Part shown: positions 45,506 to 54,584 of the stretch, in pieces | How the letters are laid out: each line of letters begins with the position of its first letter | Position numbering within the stretch: the stretch's first letter is position 1 | From: Micromussa lordhowensis | Taxonomy: Eukaryota > Cnidaria > Anthozoa > Scleractinia > Lobophylliidae | Assembly (NCBI GenBank): GCA_964020085.1 | Contig: CAXHUQ010000643.1 | Coordinates: 10,001 to 74,000 of the forward strand | Length of the DNA stretch: 64,000 nucleotides | Direction of reading: 5' to 3' | Program-made: the position numbers and the translations under genes | Notes under the pieces: generated by a model | The model's database searches: none | What the model saw: the letters and a program-made list of their open reading frames with translations, nothing else | What the model was told of the DNA's origin: nothing

Positions 45506-46113
45506 GTGTGCAACCCTGCTCTTAATAAGGCCAAAACTAAATCAATAACTGACATCTCGGAGTGGACGACTGCCTTTAGTGCCTACATGGGTGTTCTAAT
45601 AAGCCAGCTCCCACACCGTGCCTCTGAGCTACTAGAATATATGTCTCTCATTCACTATGCTGCTAGATACCATAAGGGGTTAGGCTGGTGTGTTTATGAC
45701 ATAAAGTTCAGGCAGAAGGCTGCCACTGACAAGTCATTGTGAAATGGTCAACCATTGACAGTCAACTATGGCTCAAAACCTTTACGGTTGCACCTTCACT
45801 TCTAAAGGAAGACATTGGGGTTTTCCCGTCAGGACCCTTATCGTCAAGTACCTCTAAAGAGATCGAAAACCGTACTTGTCACAACTTTAATGAGGGGGCT
45901 CCTCGTGCCAGAACCCCTTGCGTTTATGCCCACAAATGTAACAGGTCTGGGTGTGGGAAAGATCATCCCGAGATCAAGTGCCCTACTACCTATGGAACAG
46001 AAAAACAATGTTCCCTGAGGGTGGAAAAAGTTGTCCCCGCAGCACTTCAGGAATTGAAACAAACGTTTCTAAAGTCCTCATTCATATGCAGCCAGATCAA
46101 ATACATCTCCTAA
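45506..46113 (+). pseudogene. Gag-like zinc-finger ORF of a retroelement, frameshifted
   Basis: Frame 1 (45506-45742) reads ISEWTTAFSAYMGVLISQLP, HRASELLEYMSLIHYAARYH and GLGWCVYDIKFRQKAATDKS. After a 1-nt shift near 45738 it continues KWSTIDSQLWLKTF and a Cys/His cluster (CHNFN...CVYAHKCNRSGCGKDHP..KCP). This is the layout of the C-terminal part of gag-like proteins in anthozoan tyrosine-recombinase retroelements. No reverse transcriptase or recombinase remains nearby. Confidence 0.55.
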
Positions 46114-46404
46114 CGCGAGCGTGCAGTATAATCTTGAGTGATAAAGATTGATAATGCCTGCGCAGCTTAGATACTACATGTTATTCCGACGTTTCGTCAG
46201 TGCTGCCTTTTTCACGTTTCCCTTGTCCTTTGCTCTGAAGAAGCCAGCATCGCGGATAATTCTACGCTTCTCTCGTTTTCTCCAAACCTTCCTCTGGGCA
46301 TCGTAACTCAATATACGCACGCTAAATGTAACATGTAAGTGCAGAGCAGAAGCTTTCAAATGTTGCAGATTTTACATAGCTTTTTAAAGACAGGAAAGAG
46401 TGAA

Positions 46405-46602
46405 CTACTACCACCAGTCAAATCTTCGGCGGCGTCCTCCCAGCTTCCGACTATGATGTCTGAACTACGCACAACGATTTGATTTGATTATCGCGCACTC
46501 GGCAGTAGTCGGAAGCTGGGAGGAGCAGCCGAACATTTGATTGACAATAGCGAATAACGCATTTGTCAGTTGAGCTTTGAATTGTAGAGTCCGTATGTTT
46601 TT
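46405..46602. mobile_element. MITE, copy 2 of the 7.5 kb family
   Basis: Shares CCCAGCTTCCGACTA, its inverse TAGTCGGAAGCTGGGAGGAG, GAACATTTGATTGAC, CGCATTTGTCAGTTG and AATTGTAGAGTC with 7511-7762. The left arm is shortened. Confidence 0.75.
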
Positions 46603-46620
46603 GAGAGGCGCAGTAATTAT

Positions 46621-46850
46621 TAAAATTACAATTTCCTCCATTGTGATTCGTTTAATAAACTCCTATTATCCACTAATTTTTTAACCTTCTCGGAAATTGT
46701 AATTGTTATGATTAATTGGTAATAACACTTCGCGTTGTCCAATTCGGTCTGTAATCATACTGCGCGGTCGTCCGATTTTGTTATCACTCGTATGGTTACA
46801 GATCGAATCGAACTCCACACAGTCCTCTTACCATTACAAACAATAGCATC
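46621..46850. repeat. Dispersed repeat, copy 2
   Basis: Opens with AATTACAATTTCC, which is inverted at about 46688-46701 (GGAAATTGTAATT), then carries the same body as 39942-40110. The copy lacks an internal segment relative to that one. Confidence 0.65.
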
Positions 46851-47185
46851 TTGTTCTGATGTGGTTGTTTGCTGTTCAGAAAATACAAGTTAATTTGCAA
46901 GGACCTCGGCGTAACAAATTCAAACTTCAACGCTTCATTTGGTTCAACTATTGTGGTGTGATGTTGCTTTACCTATAGTCATTTTTTCTGAAACCTTTAA
47001 GAAGAAAAGCGTGCCTATTAAAAAACTGTTTCCATACCGTTTCGTCAGCCTTGCTTTTGTTTCTTGTTTCCTCGAATTTAGAGTGTAGTAAATTTTTGCG
47101 GATAGTTCTTTCGCCGGCATATTTTTTTGGGTGGATAGCGCAAAACACAGAGATTTTGTGCGCTACTTTAACTGATTAAATTATT

Positions 47186-47690
47186 AGCAATTATTAAATG
47201 AGGCTGAGTAGGATATGAAGACTTCTGCAGGTCGAGGAGGGCCGTTATCCACCGAGGCCGAAGGCCGAGGTGAATAAAACCCTCCAAGATTGCAGAATTC
47301 TTCATACCCTACGAAAGCCGAATTAATAATTGCTTTATTATTCATTCAAAATATTTTCTTCGCTCAAACTTGTAAAGATGTAAACCTACTCGCAGCCATT
47401 TCGCTCTTTGTTAATAACACAACCTAGCTCTTCCCCAGGTTTTCTCGGTCAATGGTTCAATAATTTTGACTTCAATGGTTTAATACTCCGCAGCGGGCTG
47501 CACTTTTGACGCCATTTTGACGTCAATGGTTCAATAATCTGCAGCGGGTTGCACTTTTGACGTCATTGGCTGAATGTGACAAAATTCTTTGTAAATTTGG
47601 TCACAACAGCAGCTGGTTATGGTGAATTTTGCGTGTGGTTTTAACCAATCAGAAACGGGAAAATATTTTGAATGAATAATAATTCTGTTT
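47186..47690. mobile_element. Composite foldback repeat
   Basis: An inner palindrome at about 47186-47334 pairs AGCAATTATTAAATGAGGCT with AGCC-AATTAATAATTGCT, and CTTCTGCAGG...GAGGGC with the CCTCCAAGATTGCAG side. An outer pair, TTATTCATTCAAAATATTTTC at 47337 and its inverse at about 47660-47682, encloses a segment with three GACGTCA(A/T)TGG words. No coding sequence was found. Confidence 0.6.
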
Positions 47691-47795
47691 ATCCTTATGT
47701 GTTATCTGCAGGAACCCTTTTGCGTATCGCCAAAAAATTCCACACGGTTGCAGTAAAATAAGGTTGAATTGTGGACGCTTTTTCTTTTATTGTAG

Positions 47796-49308
47796 GTTCA
47801 CTGTAAACCTTGGTGACAACGTCGTCACTACCAGAGGCCACCTTGTACTAGACGATCACTACTTCGTGAATAATAGATGGCACACTGTGAAGTTGCGCTT
47901 GATAGGCCGAGATTTAACTGTTAGTTACCAAGGCCAGACAAAATACGCTGTGTTGCAAAGCAAATTTACCAGACTAGATGCTAACGGTTTCGTTTACACT
48001 GGAGGTGTACCTCAACAAACACGGAGTATACTTAAGGGATATAATCCATCCTCAAATTTTAAAGGTTGTCTCCGTGGAGTATTTTTTGACAAAATTCAGG
48101 TTTTGATGGACCCCACTAAAGGAAATACATATTACAGAGTGTTCGGATCACCGGAAAACAATTGTCAGCAAATTAGATTTGAAACGCTGAGCTTTCATAA
48201 CCCCAAAGCTTATCTTTACCTACCTTCAACAGGCAAAGATTTATTCGATGTTCACATCAGGTTTCGTACTTACTTTGCAAACGCAACGTTAGCGTACAAA
48301 GGAAATTTAAACCTGCAATTTTTTATGTTAGCCTTTCGCTAATAGAAGGCAAGGTGGTTATCAAAGTTCAGGTGTCATCTGTGATACAGTTTAGCCAGGG
48401 AAAGAGTTTGAATAATGGGGAGTGGCATACCTTGTCTGCTGTGGTCAGCAAGACGGAGATAAAACTTAAACTAGATCAGCTGCCAGAGTTAAAGCATGAA
48501 AATCCATTGCTCAAATTTATTGAATACTCCAGTGAGAACCTCTACATTGGCCACTATCCATATTCGTCACATTCATCTAACTTCATTGGCTGTGTGAATG
48601 ACTTGCGTGTTGATGGGAAAGTTGTTGAGCTAAACAAGATACCAAACTTTATCTTTGGCAATTTGAGTGACCGTTGCGAGATCTCGAGCCACTGTTTTCC
48701 AAATCCATGTCTACATGGCGGAAAGTGCAACGAAGTACGATCTGGTAGTTTCTCGTGTAATTGCCAAAGGACGTTTCACTTCGGGCCTTTCTGCGAACTG
48801 CCAATTTACTTAAGGACCTGTCTGGAGTACAGAAATCTAGTTTTAGCTGAGGACGCCTACTGTAAAGTAGACCCTGACTCTGAAGGGCCCATTGGACCTT
48901 TGAAGGTTCTTTGCAACATGACTAACCGCGACCAAGCGATAACAGTAATTAATCACAGCCGAGTTGGACCCCAGTTAATATCATCCAGTCCTAGTTTTAG
49001 TAGCTCCGAAGTTTACATCCACCGAATAAAATACCACGATAATCTTGAAAAGATTAAGGCCCTGATAGCACAGAGCGAGCAATGCCGTCAATTTGTGAGT
49101 TTCAGGTGTTTTAAGGCAAAACTTATGCAATCACCCGTGGGCCCAGTGGGTTGGCTAGGGGGAGGTCGTTCCGAACTAGTGACTGATCACTGGCCAGGCG
49201 CATCTGCCGGCAGCGGAATGTGTGTATGCGGAATGAACAGGACATGTGCAGATTCCAGAGTATCCTGCAACTGTGACATTGGAGACAAGACATGGAGAGA
49301 GGATGAAG
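47796..49308 (+). CDS. Contactin-associated protein/neurexin-IV-like, long exon (LamG-LamG-EGF-fibrinogen-like)
   Basis: Acceptor TATTGTAG| and donor GAAG|GTAAGC. In order: the C-terminal half of a LamG domain (FTVNLGDNVVTT, WHTVKLRLIGRDLTVSYQ, FKGCLRGVFFD), a second LamG (FYVSLSLIEGKVVIKVQ, GEWHTLSAVVSKTEIKLKLD, NFIGCVNDLRVDGKVVELN), an EGF repeat (CFPNPCLHGGKCNEV... CNCQRTFHFGPFCE) and a fibrinogen-like region (TCLEYRNLVL...YCKVDPD...KVLCNM) ending GMCVCGMNRTCADSRVSCNC. This order matches contactin-associated proteins, which are cell-surface adhesion proteins of septate/axonal junctions. The frame breaks once, in a T6 run at about 48319-48324; one extra T would restore it. Downstream exons are not in the window. 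Confidence 0.85.
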
Positions 49309-50145
49309 GTAAGCCCAAACTAACGCGCGAAGCATGGGTATGAATGGCACGAGCGCGCGAGTATTTAAAAGAAAAGAAAAAATAAATAAATATGGCGGCG
49401 TAACTTTTATCACAAGTCGCGTTCCACTTACCGCTATCCTTTTTGTTCCGAACAAGCGTTCATCAAAAAACGTCTTCTCCTGGGGTGGTTAAACTTGGGA
49501 GCCAATTCACAGTACTTGTCGTGCCGACGTCATAGAGAGAAGACGGTCGTGATCGTACCGGCGTGAAGGAAGTCGCAGAGTGGTCACGGTGTACTTTTTA
49601 TGGTCAGAGGCTTCGCTTTGAGTCCCTTGGGCGATGACACACCGAAAACAGCTTGAATGTACGTCTGAAAAGGCGTAACTGACACCGGAAAAACAACTAT
49701 CATTGCGTGACGATTATGAAGTTGATTATACATGCATATATATCTTCATGCATTACAAAACGTCTCATATGCAATCAGCCATAAAAAGGCTGGGGTTGGT
49801 CCTAAAATATTTGGGCAAGTTTTGAAACCCTCACCCTTACCCTACACCAATCATCACACAATTGTATGTCTATTGTTAGCAACAAAAATGTTTTTTGGTA
49901 AATTTGGTAAAAACAAGCAGTTGTAAAGTTTCCTCAGACCACAAATTGCACTCACTTCATTTTTAAAATTTTGTTAGTTTTTGCAAAAATTAACTTGTGC
50001 TCATTTATTCCAACCGGTCATGCTACTGTCATGGGTTTAACTTATGGGAGGGTTTTAGATTATACTACAAGAACAAACTGCTGCAGGGCTTGCACAAATG
50101 CTAAAAAACAGACAGCCAACACAATTGCGACTCAATCATACAGTA
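49309..50145. other. Intronic or flanking sequence, no gene
   Basis: No exon for the expected next LamG domain was found on either strand. Short frames (49732-49926, 49971-50186) have no motif. Confidence 0.45.
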
Positions 50146-50262
50146 TCATCATTAACAATTATTCCACAAGCGCGCGTTGGATATGAGATCGTAGATAGCC
50201 AACGAGGAGTTGGCTATAATTATCTCATATCCAACAACGGCGAGTGGAATAACTGTTTTATG
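50146..50262. repeat. Foldback repeat with nested hairpin
   Basis: AATTATTCCACAAGCGCGCG pairs with the GGCGAGTGGAATAACT side. GTTGGATATGAGAT pairs with ATCTCATATCCAAC, and ATAGCCAAC with GTTGGCTAT in the centre. Confidence 0.75.
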
Positions 50263-50440
50263 AAAAACGCCCCAAAAAATAGGAAACTAAATTAAAACAA
50301 AATAGAACGCCTCAAAAAATCACGCATACGCTTACCATATCCATGGTATAATGGCTCATAGCCCATGATGGCTAAGCCAATGAAAACTCTCGAATTGCAT
50401 TATCCAATGATCCACTTTTTAATAAAAAGCAATAGAGCCT

Positions 50441-50600
50441 ATGGCAGCAGTCCATTTGTTTACTGAAAGCCTAAATTCTAATGTCAAACTACTTGTTTAT
50501 GTCGGGGATAATGACTCCACAACAGCTGCACATATAAAACAGAAGGTCTCTTATCCTGTAGAAAAGTGGACCGACATTTTGCATGCCAAAAGATCAGCGG
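50441..50600 (+). pseudogene. Fragment of a Mutator-like transposase-type protein
   Basis: FTESLNSNVKLLVYVGDNDS followed by TTAAHIKQKVSYPVEKWTD and LHAKRS resembles a stretch seen in anthozoan Mutator-like transposase proteins (VGDDDSTT ... VEKWSD ... HAKR). Homology stops at about 50600, where the palindromic cluster begins. Identification is from memory of the family and tentative. Confidence 0.35.
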
Positions 50601-50903
50601 CGAGATATTTCTGTCCGTATAATAAAGGCGCAGATAGATGTCAATGACTACGTAAAATATGTCCTTATCAACAGTGTGCCGCAGCATTACTATCTTTTAG
50701 ATATCCTAGTATATTCTTCTTAAATCCTGTTTATGTTGCTGCTCGCTCCGCAGAAACTAGGGTATCTAAAAGATAAATTGTGGAACAGAGAATTAACTCT
50801 GCAGTGTAAATTTTAGTGCTGATTAAACCCATGAATAACCCACTGGGCGTTAGCCCTAGTAAAGGGAATCAGGGAACCACACGAGGCAAAGAAAAAATCT
50901 TTT

Positions 50904-50976
50904 GACCTCGGTGGGAATCGAACCCACGACCTCCGGATTAGATCTACCGTTACTCTGCCGACTGAGCTACGAGGTC
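50904..50976 (-). tRNA. tRNA-like, Arg(TCT)-like anticodon position, copy A1
   Basis: 73 nt. The acceptor stem GACCTCG/CGAGGTC is perfect, the D arm GCTC...GAGT is present, and the T arm GTGGG-TTCGATT-CCCAC is perfect. A and B boxes are good. The anticodon arm is poor: only a CGG/CCG core pairs, the triplet before AA is TCT, and the usual U33 is A. It may be an unusual tRNA or, more likely, a tRNA-derived repeat or pseudogene. Confidence 0.55.
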
Positions 50977-51278
50977 GGACAGAGAAAGTCGGGGACGATT
51001 TAGCTGGTAATTCGCGGCGAAGAGAAAGTAAGGGTACATATGAATGTTGTGCCGCGTAGCACTATGAACACAAATTGTGGAACAGAGAATTAACTCTGAA
51101 GTGTAAATTTTAGTGCAGATTAAAATAATAGTGTAATAGCACTAAAATTTACACTTCAGAGTTAATTCTCTGTTCCACAATTTGTGTTCATAGTGCTACG
51201 CGGCACAACATTCATATGTACCCTTACTTTCTCTTCGCCGCTAATTACCAGCTAAATCGTCCCCGACTTTCTCTGTCC

Positions 51279-51351
51279 GACCTCGTAGCTCAGTCGGCAG
51301 AGTAACGGTAGATCTAATCCGGAGGTCGTGGGTTCGATTCCCACCGAGGTC
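51279..51351 (+). tRNA. tRNA-like, Arg(TCT)-like, copy A2
   Basis: Identical in sequence to copy A1 and in the opposite orientation, forming the palindrome with it. It has the same perfect acceptor and T stems and the same aberrant anticodon arm. Confidence 0.55.
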
Positions 51352-51575
51352 AAAAGATTTTTTCTTTGCCTCGTGTGGTTCCCTGATTCCCTTTACTAGG
51401 GCTAACGCCCAGTGGGTTATTCATGGGTTTAATCAGCACTAAAATTTACACTTCAGAGTTAATTCTCTGTTCCACAATTTGTGTTCATAGTGCTACGCGG
51501 CACAACATTCATATGTACCCTTACTTTCTCTTCGCCGCGAATTACCAGCTAAATCGTCCCCGACTTTCTCTGTCC

Positions 51576-51648
51576 GACCTCGTAGCTCAGTCGGCAGAGT
51601 AACGGTAGATCTAATCCGGAGGTCGTGGGTTCGATTCCCACCGAGGTC
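51576..51648 (+). tRNA. tRNA-like, Arg(TCT)-like, copy A3
   Basis: Identical to copies A1 and A2, one repeat unit (297 bp) downstream of A2 in the same orientation. Confidence 0.55.
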
Positions 51649-51882
51649 AAAAGATTTTTTCTTTGCCTCGTGTGGTTCCCTGATTCCCTTTACTAGGGCT
51701 AACGCCCAGTGGGTTATTCATGGGTTTAATCAGCACTAAAATTTACACTTCAGAGTTAATTCTCTGTTCCACAATTTGTGTTCATAGTGCTACGCGGCAC
51801 AACATTCATATCTAAAAGATAGTAATGTGCGGCACATTCTGTTGATAATGACATATTTTACGTAGTCATTGATCTATCTGCG

Positions 51883-52366
51883 CGTTCCAAGTCTTACATT
51901 ATAACCTTTATTTCTTAAAGTCGTGTCAATTTGTGGTGTGTAACTTAAAATCTGTCCTTGTATGTATCAACTTCAGGCATCATGACTAATCGATGGCGAG
52001 GCGTGACAAGGGATGGAGACAATAAAGCACGTCCACATACACACATGATACACATCTACCTCCCCCAAGTTTACCAGAAAATCGAGAAGATGAAATTTGA
52101 AAGATGTGGAAATTGTAGGAGCAGAAATTTCACTTATAAATTCTGTACTAGTGCGCTTTAAGTCTAGAGTGTTGACAGTATTAAAAATGCATGCGTCGAT
52201 CGCTAGCCTGCGAACTATTTCCGGCTGTCGCTTGTCTCCGCTGGCGGCACCAGTGACAGCCGGTAAAACAAGTTGCTGTGGAGCGAGCGTAGCGAGCGAG
52301 CAGCAACATAAACAGGATTTAAGAAAAATATATAAAAGGGAGTACGATTCTCGAATTCATCACTTT
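51883..52366. other. No gene recognised
   Basis: At about 52290-52325 the sequence GAGCAGCAACATAAACAGGA is the inverse of a segment at about 50715-50750, just inside the left outer arm of the tRNA-like cluster. Frames at 51958-52477 have no motif. Confidence 0.4.
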
Positions 52367-52456
52367 TTACCAGAATGCATTACGCCTTTTTACCAAAATG
52401 CATTGCGCCTTCTACCAGAATGCATTGCGCCTTTTTACCAGAATGTATTGCGCCAC
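52367..52456. repeat. Minisatellite, about 24 bp x 4
   Basis: The unit TTTTTACCAGAATGCATTGC plus GCC recurs four times with small changes (CAAAATGCATTG, CTACCAGAATG, AGAATGTATTG). Confidence 0.85.
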
Positions 52457-53335
52457 GAACAACACGCGAGGTTGTGACACCGTTGTGCTGTCGTCTTTTT
52501 CGCGTGGATTGCAATTGATTAAGGTTCGTTATGGTTTGCTTTGATTTACCTGCTGTAAAGCGATGTGAGCGAGATCGTGCTTGGCTTTCACAACCCTTGC
52601 TGTTGTCGTTAATGCAGAATTATCTGGACGATTAATTATCGCTTCTTAATTTAAAACCTAGTGCGTCAATTTCGTAGCGGTCTCGGCCCCTTCGTCAAAT
52701 TCTTAGTGAAGAGAAAACGCCGAAACTTAGGCTTGTAGAATAATTAAAACAAACGAGAACCGGAGAACACGCTAATTTATATCTGCTGCGATCGAATGGT
52801 TTCTATCCAAACATGAATTTAATCTAAAACTTCAGCTTTTTCACACATCGCAACGGACGCGTCCCCATCCGGAGTTTGTCACATTCCATTCTAGAGACAT
52901 GTGAGTACCAGTTCAGAGTTTATAAGTCAGCTTTCTACTCTTACAATTTCCACATCTTTCGTTTATTTGGATTTGGTAAAGAGGAGGTTGATGTGTATCA
53001 ATTCATATCCAGATAGTTAAGATCACCATGTGCTTTTAGCTTTTGTCACGATCCCGTCACGATCACCAGCTATGCGTCACATGTAATAAATGTGTCCTTG
53101 TTGTTTTTTGCAGACAATTTGGAAATCTGCGCCACGAACAACACGAGGATGTCAGTCTTTTCGCGTGGATTCCAATGAAATTTGCTCTGATTTACCTGTA
53201 AAACGATGTGCAGGAGATCATGATTGACTTTCACAAATCTTGCTTTTGCTTTTAATGCAGTACGAGAAAGTTTGTACAAATCTGGACGCCCGGGTTAATT
53301 TGGACGATTAATTGTGACAACTTATTTTAAACAAC
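52448..53335. repeat. Direct duplication, about 210 bp, at both ends of this interval
   Basis: 52448-52665 and about 53129-53335 share, in order, GCGCCACGAACAACACG, TTTTCGCGTGGATT, TTTGCT-TGATTTACCTG, GACTTTCACAA and TGGACGATTAATT. The second copy is slightly shorter. The sequence between has no recognised gene. Confidence 0.8.
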
Positions 53336-53497
53336 TACAGAATGCAGGGCCACTTTTAAACATTCACCAACGAGCCGGCTCGTTTGGCTCGGCCGTGGAA
53401 AAATTTGTATAGCGTTAACTGTTGAGTTCATATATTTAGCAGCTCGTTTGTCTCGGTAGGCTCGATTTCCGCCGCTCTCTCGTGTCTGTTCTACCCT

Positions 53498-53833
53498 CGG
53501 ACTACTCGAGCTCTGATGATTGATTTTGTTATGTCTATAATGACTAATTGCTTGTTACTCGAGCTTCCGGAAAGGTGCAAGCCTCGTCACGCGTTCCTTT
53601 CCCACGTGAGGAAGGAACGCGTGACGAGCCCATAACAGCGTCTGCTTGGGAGGCTACTGGCACTATGACCCACCAATTCAGCCTCCCACGCAGCGCAGAC
53701 GATGTCAGGCTTGTCACTCGTTCCTCTCCACGAGGAACGCGTGGCGAGGCTTACACCTTTCCGGAAGCTCGAGTAACAAGCAATTAGTCATTATAGACAT
53801 AACAAAATCAATCATCAGAGCTCGAGTAGTCCG
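53498..53833. mobile_element. Foldback element, arms of about 105 bp
   Basis: CGGACTACTCGAGCTCTGAT at the left is inverted at the right. Pairing continues through TTTTGTTATGTCTATAATG, TTGCTTGTTACTCGAGCTTC and CACGCGTTCCT. The centre carries a GGCTACTGGCACTATG segment. It is non-coding; open frames here are palindrome shadows. Confidence 0.85.
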
Positions 53834-54308
53834 ATCTATTTTAGACAAGAAACGCAATGTTAAAGAGTTTTTATTTCTATCTCATGGGCCCACATGGGAA
53901 GAACCATTTCTTCATGAGAACTCGTGTATACACATATCTTTGAATTGACGTAATGAATTAAATAAATACATGAACATCGTATACCATAGGCTACCATATT
54001 TTTCGGTCTGGTTGAAGCGTTCGAAGGCCACCGTCTTGGTTTTCAATGAAGAACGAAATCTGCGAATAAGGGACAGTCACGTGATTAAACTGATAGCGAA
54101 GCGGTGACTTTAGTCTACTTCCGGTAAGTTAGTTGCCAGCCTTCACGCATTGAAGTTATTTTCAGTTTTCTTCGTTTTTTTTTTCTTTGTGTGTGTGTTT
54201 TCTTTTCTTTATATATGTATTCTGAGCTGATACCTGCTTAATTTTGTTATATTTAATTAAAAAAAAACCTAATTTTACATATATTTCTCATAATTATTAT
54301 AATTATTC

Positions 54309-54362
54309 GATGTTCCGGGATGTTCCGGAATGTTCCGGCATGTTCCGGGATGTTCCATGTTC
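54309..54362. repeat. 10-bp microsatellite-like array
   Basis: GATGTTCCGG repeats about five times with single changes. Confidence 0.9.
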
Positions 54363-54584
54363 CTGGTTTTATCGACGGCCCACGCAGAAGCCATCTTTGT
54401 CGGTCTCGGCAAGCAATTTACAAGCAGTTGTCAAGATCTGTCAATTATTATCTCAAAGCTGTCAACAGTCATCGATTCCACCAATCAGATCTTGATACCA
54501 GGAGCTGGTATCATCGGCGGCATCAATGGAATGTCTACAGGCTCCCCATTCTCGTTCCCATAGCCCTTTTCTCATCTCTTAGCC

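Larger units (their letters stand above)
50629..51882. repeat. Palindromic cluster with three tRNA-like units
   Basis: The outer arms (50629-50706 and 51806-51882) are inverted: CGCAGATAGAT, CAATGACTACGTAAAATATG, and the GCCGCA-CATTACTATCTTTTAGAT side. Inside, a unit of about 296 bp containing one tRNA-like sequence occurs once inverted (about 50776-51118) and twice directly (from about 51137). Each unit also carries the conserved flanks GTGTTCATAGTGCTACGCGG and CACGAGGCAAAGAAAAAATC (or complement). The first and second units form a near-perfect palindrome of roughly 700 bp. Confidence 0.85.

Noticed and set aside
49123..49455. 110-codon - frame
   Set aside because: Antisense shadow of the fibrinogen-like part of the adhesion gene exon.
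53548..53948. 79- and 100-codon + frames in the 53.5 kb foldback
   Set aside because: They arise from the palindromic arms of the foldback element.
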